DNA from: an uncultured Bacilli bacterium
GTDB taxonomy: Bacteria; Bacillota_I; Bacilli_A; RF39; UBA660
Reading direction: 5' to 3'
Assembly: GCA_944358875.1 (NCBI GenBank)
Contig: CALVRZ010000009.1
Location: 1-48,086, forward strand
DNA length: 48,086 nt
The position numbers and the translations under genes were made by a program. Below the pieces are notes generated by a model. That model did not search any database. It had not been told where the DNA came from and saw only the letters and a program-made list of their open reading frames with translations. Below are positions 40,451 through 48,086 of the stretch, one piece after another. How positions within the stretch are numbered: position 1 is the first letter of the stretch; each line of letters begins with the position of its first letter.

Positions 40451-40975
40451 TTATTTGTTTATTTTGGTGTAGTTTTTGATTTTTGATGATAATATTTTGC
40501 CTAGTTTTTCATTTTCTTCTTGACTTAGCTGTTCTTTATCGACAATGAAGGCTTGCCTATCAGATATATAAATATAATAAGCATTTTTTACTTCGATACA
40601 TTGATAGATATCTTGATAGTTTATCGTCGATGTGCCTGTCGAAGTTGCAATATTTATATTTTCTTTGCTAAATGTATAGTTATTTTCGACATTTAGCGTT
40701 ACTTTACTACTCTTTTTTAGTTTTTTAAAGCTTCGATTTGGTAAAATGCTTGTATTAAATTCAATAAACCCTATTAGATATATAAATAGGCATATAATGC
40801 TAAAATTAGATATGGTTTTAGTGTTTATTATAAGTAATGCTGTTAGTATAGTGCATACAACAATTATAATATTAATAACAGTTTTTACTTTTTTAGTACG
40901 TATGAAGAAATGGTCTATCATATATTTTTTGATTAATTCTTCATTATAGTTGGTTACTACTTTTAAATCTTTCAT
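40451..40975 (-). CDS. YcxB-like membrane protein
   Basis: A 174-residue protein with two adjacent membrane helices (about residues 33-75, VINIIIVVCTILTALLI and FSIICLFIYLIGFIE) and a beta-rich C-terminal domain (VENNYTFSKENINIATSTG, INYQDIYQCIEVKNAYYIY), matching the YcxB-like family layout. Function unknown. I choose ATG at 40975 behind AAAGGAGG. It overlaps the end of the ttcA-like gene by 32 nt and is last in the aspS operon. Confidence 0.75.
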   Translation of the reverse strand: MKDLKVVTNYNEELIKKYMIDHFFIRTKKVKTVINIIIVVCTILTALLIINTKTISNFSIICLFIYLIGFIEFNTSILPNRSFKKLKKSSKVTLNVENNYTFSKENINIATSTGTSTINYQDIYQCIEVKNAYYIYISDRQAFIVDKEQLSQEENEKLGKILSSKIKNYTKINK

Positions 40976-41747
40976 TTTTGCCTCCTTTAACAATTGTGGT
41001 ATTAGGATTAACATTAAACATTGAATTGAAGATATTGATATCGGCATTAGGGTTATCTTCTAGAAGATGATTAATTAATTTTTTGATTTCTTTTCTTTTG
41101 CCAATATCTTTTTTGGTAACTGAGCAGGCACAATCGAGAAATGTTAATTCGCTATTTTTTACCCATGATATGATATCTTTTTCTTTGACATAATATAATG
41201 GTCTTATTAGTTTCATGCCTTCGAAGTTATCACTATCTAAGATAGGTAACATGCCAGAGAAATTACCATTATAGAGTTGGTTTAAAAAGATAGTTTCAAT
41301 GACATCATTGAAATGGTGACCTAAGGCTATTTTATTACATCCTAGTTTCTTAGCTTGATCGTAAAGGCAGCCACGACGCATTCTAGCACATAAGTAACAA
41401 GGACTTTTGCCCTTGGTTTCTTTGACAACTTCAAAAATATTGGATTTATATATTTGAATGGGAATGTTTAGGTACTTGGCATTTTCTTTTATTTTATCTA
41501 AATTTTCTTTGGTATAGCCAGGATCCATGACAAGGAAAGTTAAGTCGAAGGGAAATTTGTTATGTCTTTTTAATTCTTGCATGCATTTGGCTAAAAGAAA
41601 GGAGTCTTTGCCTCCACTTATGCAAATACAGATATGATCGTTTGGTTCAACTAGGTTAAAGTCTTTAATAGCTCTTACAAAACGACTATATATTTCTTTA
41701 CGATATTTTTTGATAATGGCTTTTTCGATATCTTTTAATTCTTTCAT
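40944..41747 (-). CDS. TtcA-family tRNA-thiolation protein
   Basis: A PP-loop ATPase of 267 residues, of the TtcA/TtuA family that inserts sulfur into tRNA (2-thiocytidine 32 or 2-thiouridine 54) with an iron-sulfur cluster. Seen: ICISGGKDSFLLA (PP-loop), the cluster pair in KSPCYLCARMRRG, and LGHHFNDVIETIFLNQLYNG. A further Cys in LDCACSV could be the third ligand. The exact nucleoside target cannot be told. It begins 8 nt after aspS, so both share the T-box-controlled transcript. Confidence 0.85.
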   Translation of the reverse strand: MKELKDIEKAIIKKYRKEIYSRFVRAIKDFNLVEPNDHICICISGGKDSFLLAKCMQELKRHNKFPFDLTFLVMDPGYTKENLDKIKENAKYLNIPIQIYKSNIFEVVKETKGKSPCYLCARMRRGCLYDQAKKLGCNKIALGHHFNDVIETIFLNQLYNGNFSGMLPILDSDNFEGMKLIRPLYYVKEKDIISWVKNSELTFLDCACSVTKKDIGKRKEIKKLINHLLEDNPNADINIFNSMFNVNPNTTIVKGGKNERFKSSNQL

Positions 41748-41754
41748 AATATCT

Positions 41755-43068
41755 TTATGGTTTTAGTCTGGTTGGGCCACGATAAATGAAAGTGGCTTCT
41801 CTGATGTTGTCTATTTCAAAAATACGCATTAATAGTCTTGCCATACCAAAGCCAAAACCACCATGTGGAGGGCAACCATATTTGAAAAATTCAATATAGA
41901 AGTCTAGTGTTTTAGGATCGATCCCCTTCTCTTCGATTTGTTTGGTTAAAATATCGTAACGGTGTTCTCTTTGAGCACCACTGGTGATTTCAATACCTTT
42001 ATATAGTAAATCATAGGTTTCAGTTGTTCCTTCTTCGTTTTTCATGCTATAAAATGGTCTTGCACTGTAAGGATAATTAGTTATGAAAATGAAATCACTT
42101 TTGTATTTTTCTTTAGCATATTTGCCTAGTAATTCTTCTTCTTTGCGTTCAAAATCTTCAGGAGCACTGCCAGTATAGTGATATTTTTCTTTAAGTATTT
42201 CTTTAGCTTCTTTGAATGTTATACGAGGAAAAGTAAAACTTACGTCACTTATTTCAACGTTAAAGTGTTTTTTGATTTCTTCACCGTATTTTTCTTTTAA
42301 TTTGGTAAAGCTATATTTTAACCATGCTTCTTGAAAGTCCATAACATCACTTACACTATCGATATCGCCAATTTCAATATCGACCATATTTATTTCTGTG
42401 GCATGATATGATGTGTGAGAATTTTCAGCACGAAAGACAGTCCCTATTTCAAAGACTTTATCAAAACCTGAGGCTATAGCCATTTGCTTGTAGAACTGTG
42501 GTGATTGTGAAAGACTAGCTTGTTTACCAAAATAATCTAATTTAAAGACTTCTGCTCCACCTTCCGCAGTTCCTTCGGAGATTTTAGGACTGTGGATTTC
42601 GATAAAATTATTATCTAAACAGAACTCGCGCATACTGTGTTCTAAGTATGTTTCACATTTGAAAAGTAATTGATTTTCTTCTCTTCTTAAATCTAAGAAA
42701 CGATAATCTAATCTTGTTTCTCTTAGAGCATTATCTTTACTTTTGATATCGAATGGTAATTCTGGTAGAGATCTACTAGTTACTTCAACTTTACTTGGAA
42801 TAAGTTCCAAACCGCCCATCTTAACTTTTTCGTTGATTAGAACTTTGCAGGTAGCACTGATAGTACTTTCTAGGGGGAGATTAGAAAATATCTCTGTAAG
42901 TTCTTTGTTTTCTTCATTTTTTTCGACGGTTATTTGAACTTTACCTGTGATATCTCTTAGAATGATAAACTGTACATATTGTAGGTCTCTTATTTTGTCG
43001 ATAAAACCTTTGACCACTACTTCTTCATTACCATGATTTTTTAAATCGTTAATATACGTTCTTTTCAT
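41755..43068 (-). CDS. aspS: Archaeal-type aspartyl-tRNA synthetase
   Basis: A class IIb aminoacyl-tRNA synthetase of about 437 residues: an OB-fold anticodon-binding domain (VVVKGFIDKIRDLQYVQFIIL, residues 10-110) and a catalytic domain with motif 2 FRAENSHTSYHATEI and motif 3 GFGFGMARLLMRI. It lacks the GAD insertion of bacterial AspRS and ends in RGPTRLKP, so it is the archaeal/eukaryal-type enzyme. Such enzymes are often non-discriminating, charging tRNA-Asn too. The true start is ATG at 43068 (MKRTYIND) behind AAAGGAAG; upstream sequence belongs to the T-box leader. Confidence 0.88.
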   Translation of the reverse strand: MKRTYINDLKNHGNEEVVVKGFIDKIRDLQYVQFIILRDITGKVQITVEKNEENKELTEIFSNLPLESTISATCKVLINEKVKMGGLELIPSKVEVTSRSLPELPFDIKSKDNALRETRLDYRFLDLRREENQLLFKCETYLEHSMREFCLDNNFIEIHSPKISEGTAEGGAEVFKLDYFGKQASLSQSPQFYKQMAIASGFDKVFEIGTVFRAENSHTSYHATEINMVDIEIGDIDSVSDVMDFQEAWLKYSFTKLKEKYGEEIKKHFNVEISDVSFTFPRITFKEAKEILKEKYHYTGSAPEDFERKEEELLGKYAKEKYKSDFIFITNYPYSARPFYSMKNEEGTTETYDLLYKGIEITSGAQREHRYDILTKQIEEKGIDPKTLDFYIEFFKYGCPPHGGFGFGMARLLMRIFEIDNIREATFIYRGPTRLKP

Positions 43069-43089
43069 TATTATACTTCCTTTCTTTTT

Positions 43090-43240
43090 TTTACATAAAA
43101 AAACACCTAAGTCATAAGGACGAGTTAGAACCCGCGGTGCCACCTTATTTCACTTTAAGTGCTCTTTTTGCTGATAACGCAGTTTATTGCGATTCCTTAT
43201 TTATGTACTTTGTCACTTAGTACAAGGAATTAATTACATA
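43090..43240 (-). promoter_or_regulatory. T-box riboswitch of aspS
   Basis: The minus-strand leader carries the T-box core GGTGGCACCGCGGG (43131-43142 region), flanked by AAGG and CCTT of the antiterminator, then a terminator hairpin with seven T. The 5' part is a short Stem I: TTCCTTGTACT pairs with AGTAC and AAGGAA, leaving GTGACA in the loop, so the specifier is probably GAC (Asp). Stem I lacks the long apical region of most T-boxes. The UGGC sequence fits a tRNA with G73, as tRNA-Asp has. Uncharged tRNA would switch expression on. Confidence 0.9.
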
Positions 43241-43244
43241 GAAT

Positions 43245-43273
43245 ATTATAATGTAATTATCACTTGATGTCAA
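43245..43273 (-). promoter_or_regulatory. Promoter of the T-box-aspS operon
   Basis: On the minus strand a perfect TTGACA and TATAAT are spaced 17 bp apart, the strongest promoter in the window. Confidence 0.9.
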
Positions 43274-43301
43274 TTATTAAGAGTTAATATTTTTAGGAAT
43301 T

Positions 43302-45920
43302 TTAATATATTCCTAAGTATGTTTTTAATAAGATAATTACGTCACTTAGATTTATTGTGTTATTATTATCCATATCGCCTAAAGTGATAATATCTTCTAT
43401 TGATGGATTTATGTTTAAGTATATTTTTAATAGTTGAATGACGTCAGTTAAATTAATTTTTCCATCCTTATTTATATCACCTTTTAGATAGTCAACTACT
43501 TCAACTGTTGATGATACTGTTTCACCATTAAATTTAGCTGTAATTGTTGCAGTTCCTTTTTGTAAAGCTGTTACTTCTCCTTTTTCATTAACAGAGGCAA
43601 TATTGGGATTAAGTGATTTCCAAGTTATAAATGGTGCTCCGATAAATACATATGGTTCAGTGTATATACTTAGAGTAGTTGTTCCATTTAAGCCTAAGGT
43701 AATATTTTCTTCATTCATTTTTAATTCATATTGATCTTTAGAATAAATTTGAAATGGTATTTCAATTTTTCCTTCATAAATGCCTTCTCCTCTTATTATT
43801 ACTTTGGCTGTACCAGGATAATAGTTATCTGAATAGGATAAATCATAATCGACATCTTCTTCTAATACTTGATCACCATATTTTACTTCAACATGAGGGG
43901 TAGACATGGCATTCATAAATGGACAATCGACAACACCTGTAACAGTAGCTTTGGTTATATCACGCCCTTTAATAGTAAAGGTTAAATCATTTAAATATAC
44001 ACTTTCATAGTCATCCCCAACAATACGAGCACCAAATTTATAAGTACCAGGTTCTTTATATTCTCTTAATGAAGTTGATAAACCAGATGATGAATTGTTA
44101 CCATAATAAATTGTTACATCATTTTCTTCGGTGGTGATGATTGGTGATTGAATTTGACCATTGTAATCTACAACAGGATTTGTATAAGTATAATGGATTT
44201 TTTTAGGCGTAACTTTAAAATATTTTCTAACGAAACCGACATAATTACCAATCCCAGTGATTTCTGCTGATGCCATTTGGGTTATTTTATTATTATTATC
44301 ATAGGTTACTTTATAGTCAATATTTTCTTGTAAAATATAATTACCATCTTTAATTGTTAATTCGGGGATACTCCCATTTTCGTTATATTCAACTTCTGAA
44401 ATGGTTATTTCACTATTAGGTAGATATTTGAATGTTGTTTGATCTTTAGTAATAGCACCAAAAGGACAGTTATTTTCTTTAGCATATTCTTCGGCAGTGG
44501 AACCTTTTAAGCCATAGATAGGTTTTGTTTCGTTACATAAATTAGTACCTAGAATAGCTTGTGGGTTTTTAATAACAACATATCTTATTCCTACTAGATT
44601 AGTTGGTGTGCTTCCATTTGATAATGCTTCATCTTGAATTTCTTCAATTGTTTCTGGTAAAATTATTCCTAATAAACCATTTGATGCATATAATGCTCTT
44701 TTTTTGATTGTTTTTAAACTACTTGGGAAAGTGATTTCCTCTAGATGGTAATTGAAGGCCATTGAATATTCTTCTAATGTTTCAACACCTTCAGGGATAG
44801 TGAAAATGGGGTCTTTTCTTCCAGCAGGATATGAATGAAGGATGGTTTTATCTTTGGAATATACTATACCATCATCACTTATATAATTGGGATTATCTTC
44901 TTCTACGATTATTGATGTTAGGGTTTCAATGTCATTGAAAGCTCCTGGTTCAATTGTTGTTATATTTTTAGGGACATATACGGTTTTTATATTGGATTTG
45001 CTATGTAAACCATATATAAATGTATTTGTACCTAATGTATTTGTCGTTTGTTGTGATGGAATAATGACATTTTCATCATAGCCATCATATTGGGTAATGC
45101 GATTACCATTAGGAATACTAAAGCCATCATAGGTTGGAAGAATATTGACTGGTCTTGGTGCTTGTTCATTATATCCTCCTTCGACGATGTATAATTCTCC
45201 ATCTAGGAGGGCCGCTACATTATAGTGTCCAGAACCTGCTCCAAAATCTCTCTTAGCATTTCTAGCATGAGCTTCTACACCTACTAAATTACTCATGTAG
45301 AGAATGGCATCAGTGCTAGCCCAACAATCGCCACCATTCGCGGAAAATAAACCAACATATGATGAATAATCAACTGAATAATTAGTGGTAGATATTAAAT
45401 CTAGTATTTTCCACATTTTTTGCATATCGGTCATATTGTCTGTGATATTTTCGGCAAGATACTCTTGCATTATTTTTTCCGCATTATATTTTTCATATAG
45501 ATAAGTATTTACCGTTACTTCGAATGTTTGATTATTATTACTTACTTCGACGATATTTGTACCTTCTTCGTAATTAGTAAAGGAATAATCATAGTTTTCG
45601 AAATAAGATGTAGTACAGTATGAACTATTGCAATAGAATGTTTTTCCTTTTATTTTTACTAAGCCATTATTGTCTATGGTGATAGTATTTCCTTCTTTTA
45701 AGGCGTAAGTAATGTCACCAGTTGCATTATTTAAGATTATTTGTTCTTCTGATTTAAATTCACTTGGCATTTCTAAATACTCTTCATAGTCACTACTTAA
45801 GGCATATAAATTGATTGTATCTTTGTTTAAGGTTACATCTTTAGCAAAGACAATATTTGGTGTTAGCAATATGATGATGCTTAACATAATTAAAATAGTG
45901 AACTTTCTTTTTTTAAACAT
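43302..45920 (-). CDS. Exported multidomain protein: transglutaminase-like, BspA-type LRR, Ig-like, dockerin
   Basis: An 872-residue secreted protein with a signal peptide (residues 1-26, ending IVFA). Order: N-terminal beta-rich region; a transglutaminase-like core (about 150-265) with the Cys in NGGDCWASTDA and the His in GSGHYNVAALLDGELYIVEGG; a BspA-type leucine-rich repeat block (LRR_5, about 310-480, such as IPEGVETLEEYSM); beta-rich repeats; a Big_2 Ig-like domain (ASVNEKGEVTALQKGTATITA); and two dockerin repeats at the C-terminus (GDINKDGKINLTDVIQLLK, GDMDNNNTINLSDVIILLK). No cohesin gene is in view. It probably forms a surface or secreted complex; cross-linking or cysteine-peptidase activity is possible. 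Confidence 0.8.
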   Translation of the reverse strand: MFKKRKFTILIMLSIIILLTPNIVFAKDVTLNKDTINLYALSSDYEEYLEMPSEFKSEEQIILNNATGDITYALKEGNTITIDNNGLVKIKGKTFYCNSSYCTTSYFENYDYSFTNYEEGTNIVEVSNNNQTFEVTVNTYLYEKYNAEKIMQEYLAENITDNMTDMQKMWKILDLISTTNYSVDYSSYVGLFSANGGDCWASTDAILYMSNLVGVEAHARNAKRDFGAGSGHYNVAALLDGELYIVEGGYNEQAPRPVNILPTYDGFSIPNGNRITQYDGYDENVIIPSQQTTNTLGTNTFIYGLHSKSNIKTVYVPKNITTIEPGAFNDIETLTSIIVEEDNPNYISDDGIVYSKDKTILHSYPAGRKDPIFTIPEGVETLEEYSMAFNYHLEEITFPSSLKTIKKRALYASNGLLGIILPETIEEIQDEALSNGSTPTNLVGIRYVVIKNPQAILGTNLCNETKPIYGLKGSTAEEYAKENNCPFGAITKDQTTFKYLPNSEITISEVEYNENGSIPELTIKDGNYILQENIDYKVTYDNNNKITQMASAEITGIGNYVGFVRKYFKVTPKKIHYTYTNPVVDYNGQIQSPIITTEENDVTIYYGNNSSSGLSTSLREYKEPGTYKFGARIVGDDYESVYLNDLTFTIKGRDITKATVTGVVDCPFMNAMSTPHVEVKYGDQVLEEDVDYDLSYSDNYYPGTAKVIIRGEGIYEGKIEIPFQIYSKDQYELKMNEENITLGLNGTTTLSIYTEPYVFIGAPFITWKSLNPNIASVNEKGEVTALQKGTATITAKFNGETVSSTVEVVDYLKGDINKDGKINLTDVIQLLKIYLNINPSIEDIITLGDMDNNNTINLSDVIILLKTYLGIY

Positions 45921-45942
45921 AATATCATCCTTTCATATAATC

Positions 45943-45971
45943 AGTATAACAAAATTATCTACTATATACAA
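45943..45971 (-). promoter_or_regulatory. Promoter of the dockerin protein gene
   Basis: On the minus strand TTGTAT and TATACT are 17 bp apart, before AAAGGATGAT. Confidence 0.7.
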
Positions 45972-46022
45972 TATATGTTTTATGTTTTTTATGTATAATA
46001 TTATTTTAAATTTTACGGTATT

Positions 46023-46063
46023 TAAAAACTGACGTACTAAAGTATATGTTTAGTAGTCAGTTT
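46023..46063 (-). terminator. Terminator of the sortase-tailed protein gene
   Basis: AAACTGA pairs with TCAGTTT and ACTAAA with TTTAGT around CATATAC. It lies between the two exported-protein genes. Confidence 0.75.
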
Positions 46064-46081
46064 ATGTTTTTTTAATGGTAA

Positions 46082-47845
46082 TTAATTATGCAAGTTTTTC
46101 TTGATTTGATAACTTGAAATGATTAAACCAATTAGCGTTACAATAGCAGTAATTAAAGTTACACTGATGTTATCATATGTCTTTGGTGGCATAATTTCAT
46201 TATCGTTGGTTGTTGGGATTTGTTCACTTGGGATATTTATTTTAGTGTCAGTATATACTAAGGCATATTCAGAAAATTTATCTGAGGCAAAAGTTACATA
46301 TTTGCCATCTTCTGATAAGATAGCTTCTAATTTAGTAATTTTGCCATCATGACTTCTTAATATATAGTACGTTCTTTGATATCCTTCTTTTACAGGAGAA
46401 AGGTCATTTGGTAAAATTGCAATTAAGGTAATAGGTGCTTCTACTTCACTAATATTACCATATACTATACTATCATTTTTAATTAAGATACTGATATCAA
46501 AATATCCTAAAATAGTGTCATTAGGTGATATATTTTCTTCAAATAATATTGCATTAGTAGATTCTTCTATTGGCGTTGTAACGATTTCTATTGTTACATC
46601 GTTACCATTAGCAATAGCTTCTAAGGCATCTTCATTTTTGATTGTTACATTACCTAAAACTTCTTCAGCCTCATTACTATTAGCAACACCTGGTGTAACG
46701 ACTTCGACTTCTTCGTTTGGATCTATTACTTCAACATTTGCTGTTGGTGTGTAGTTTACTGTTATATAGTTTTCTTGATAATCATTTATCATACTATATA
46801 GTGTATCATTTTCTGTTGATGGTACAAGTGGTGCTGTTTTGATATTGATAGTAACTGATGCTTGATCACTTCCTTCAATACCTGTAGCATAGTTTGGTAA
46901 TACTCCATCAGTTGCATATTTATTAAAGAATGCTTCTTTATCTAAATATTGAAAACCAGCATAGATGTTATTATATGTTACATTTTCTCCTAATGTAAAA
47001 ATCATATTACCAACTTGACCATAGTTAACGTAACCAGCACTCCAATTACTCCAGTTATTTGACGTTGATGCTGATTCACCATTTGGATAATTAGATCCGG
47101 CATAGATATTACCAATGGTAGAAGTACCAGTTATATTTAAAGTCCAACTACCTATCATGGCACGATTTCCTGATGAAATATTTTCAACAGTGGAATTATC
47201 AATATTTACTATGGCATTATCAACAACGCCATTGCTACCTAAAGAAATTGCATAGTCCGGATCAGTTAGCTTAGCATTGTTTCCTACAGTTATATTATAA
47301 TTTTGAATGTAGGTGTAAGATGATGTAGAGATTGTTGCTGCAACGGTTGCATTATCAATAGTGATATTGACAGTATCAGCAGTGTAATAATCTCTAATAA
47401 TGTCATAATATTTACTTCCTAAGGCTGTATTTCCTGATGTTAAACCAAAAATAGCATTAGTAACATTACCACCATTAATTGTAATGTTAATAGTTCCTAC
47501 TTTAATAGTATTATAACTATCGTAGTTAGCTGTTACAAAATTACCACCGATGATGGTCTTGATAGTACCTCCATTCATCGTTATATTAGTTGAGTTATAA
47601 TTTACATCAACTTCTGGATTATAAGCCCCACCAATAATGGTTGAATTATTGGTTAGTACTTGACTGCCACCATCCCAAGTAGCAATTGTTTGACCATTTT
47701 CTTCATTAATTGTAATTGCATTACCATTAGCGATTAAATAGTCATTTGCTTGATCATATACAACTGTGTCTTCGGCGTTTACAGTTGTTGGTATGATCAA
47801 AAAGGTTAATCCCATTAGAATCATTATTTTTTTGAACATGATCAT
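46082..47845 (-). CDS. Cell-wall-anchored surface protein with PPKTYDN sorting-like tail
   Basis: About 587 residues. Signal peptide (about 1-25, ending TTVNA), a long beta-helix-like region with repeated NITINGG/NITIDN and GNIYAG motifs (about 60-330), then a second beta domain, and a C-terminal sorting-like signal: PPKTYDN, a 20-residue hydrophobic helix, and the KKNLHN basic end. This resembles NPKTGD-type sortase signals with Tyr in place of Gly. Two ATG codons (47845 and 47839) and a GTG (47848) are in frame; I prefer 47845 by spacing from AAAGGA. Surface adhesin or glycan-binding role is a guess. Confidence 0.75.
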   Translation of the reverse strand: MIMFKKIMILMGLTFLIIPTTVNAEDTVVYDQANDYLIANGNAITINEENGQTIATWDGGSQVLTNNSTIIGGAYNPEVDVNYNSTNITMNGGTIKTIIGGNFVTANYDSYNTIKVGTINITINGGNVTNAIFGLTSGNTALGSKYYDIIRDYYTADTVNITIDNATVAATISTSSYTYIQNYNITVGNNAKLTDPDYAISLGSNGVVDNAIVNIDNSTVENISSGNRAMIGSWTLNITGTSTIGNIYAGSNYPNGESASTSNNWSNWSAGYVNYGQVGNMIFTLGENVTYNNIYAGFQYLDKEAFFNKYATDGVLPNYATGIEGSDQASVTINIKTAPLVPSTENDTLYSMINDYQENYITVNYTPTANVEVIDPNEEVEVVTPGVANSNEAEEVLGNVTIKNEDALEAIANGNDVTIEIVTTPIEESTNAILFEENISPNDTILGYFDISILIKNDSIVYGNISEVEAPITLIAILPNDLSPVKEGYQRTYYILRSHDGKITKLEAILSEDGKYVTFASDKFSEYALVYTDTKINIPSEQIPTTNDNEIMPPKTYDNISVTLITAIVTLIGLIISSYQIKKNLHN

Positions 47846-47866
47846 CACTTTCCTTTCGAGTGATTA

Positions 47867-47894
47867 TCCTAACACTAAAAATAAAAAATAGCAA
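47867..47894 (-). promoter_or_regulatory. Promoter of the sortase-tailed protein gene
   Basis: On the minus strand TTGCTA and TAGGAT with a 16-bp spacer, upstream of AAAGGAAAG. Confidence 0.6.
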
Positions 47895-48027
47895 GAGTTT
47901 TCTTACTGTTTTTTAATATTTGTTACTTAAAGTTAACTATTTTTAAACTTTTGTTTGACCAAATTAGTTAATTTTGTACCACCCATGGATCACTTTGCGT
48001 CCCTGACCCAGATGGTGTATAATCTAG

Positions 48028-48058
48028 TGTGTAAATTAAAAAAGCACACTAGATTTTT
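48028..48058. terminator. Strong hairpin near the right edge
   Basis: AATCTAGTGTG pairs perfectly with CACACTAGATT around an A-rich loop, followed by TTTTTAATTT. It lies just upstream of a new ATG, so it could be a terminator or an attenuator for that gene, or part of an insertion sequence end. Confidence 0.65.
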
Positions 48059-48080
48059 AATTTATAAAAAAGGAGTGATA

Positions 48081-48086
48081 ATGTAT
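48081..48086 (+). CDS. Start of a gene cut by the window edge
   Basis: AAAGGAGTGATA followed by ATGTAT gives an excellent ribosome binding site and start codon. Only two codons (Met-Tyr) are visible, so no product can be named. Confidence 0.55.

Noticed and set aside
43293..43316. Hairpin TTAGGAAT/ATTCCTAA after the dockerin gene as its terminator
   Set aside because: On the minus strand it is followed by A-rich, not T-rich, sequence. It may be part of the T-box promoter region instead.
47990..48086. Right-edge sequence as an IS256-type element end
   Set aside because: The hairpin and start codon are clear, but only two codons are visible and no terminal repeat can be confirmed.
1..48086. 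tRNA or rRNA genes
   Set aside because: I saw no T-loop-like GGTTCGAATCC pattern or rRNA motif on either strand.

Overview
The window is a very AT-rich chromosome segment from a Bacillota-type bacterium. The base composition, single-copy translation genes, T-box control, YmcA/YlbF, RarA, SpoVB- and SpoIIM-like genes and a type IV pseudopilin point to the Mollicutes-like gut Bacilli (RF39-type) or a relative; this placement is an inference. TGA is used as a stop (for example at the end of the TrmH-type gene), so the code is standard and not the Mycoplasma code. Nearly every recognisable promoter is a sigma-A type -35/-10 pair with 17-bp spacing.

Layout. 1-1560: an IS3-family element cut by the window edge, two strong hairpin modules and a decayed XRE regulator. 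1.6-11.6 kb: core genes rpsP-khpA, ddl, ruvA, lemA with a DUF2207 protein, a pseudopilin carrying a repeat domain, pyk, and two tandem WG-repeat paralogs. 11.6-14.0 kb: surface-protein cassette 1, whose gene is broken. 14.0-17.1 kb: YgjP peptidase, TrmH methylase, rimM, trmD and an unknown gene. 17.1-22.35 kb: surface-protein cassette 2 with an intact gene, followed by a complete RIT element (three tyrosine recombinases between perfect 86-bp inverted repeats). 22.4-26.1 kb: lepA and an RNB-domain protein. 26.07-27.3 kb: a tandem array of three candidate type I toxin-antitoxin units plus an orphan fourth RNA promoter. 27.4-34.9 kb: miaB-ymcA, a SpoVB-like flippase, a 49-residue membrane protein, spoIIM-like, mnmA, an XRE regulator and DUF1540. 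34.9-43.3 kb, mostly minus strand: phosphohexomutase, Xer recombinase, rarA (plus), tcdA, bcp, a 6S-like RNA, and a T-box-controlled archaeal-type aspS with ttcA-like and YcxB-like genes. 43.3-47.9 kb: two large exported proteins, one with a C-terminal dockerin and one with a sortase-like tail. The final bases start another gene.

The most striking observation is in the two surface-protein cassettes. Each has its own promoter, a short leader ORF running into a 10-G homopolymer, and an intrinsic terminator before the surface gene. In both, the leader now stops soon after the G tract. Loss of one G would open the leader so that it ends at a TAG in the terminator loop. Only one of the three frames does this, and the TAG sits at the same place in both. 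This suggests phase-variable transcription attenuation: slippage in poly-G decides whether a ribosome melts the terminator. A second notable locus is the 26-27.3 kb array, where each unit encodes a 25-residue hydrophobic peptide on the minus strand and a convergent plus-strand RNA overlapping its 3' end.
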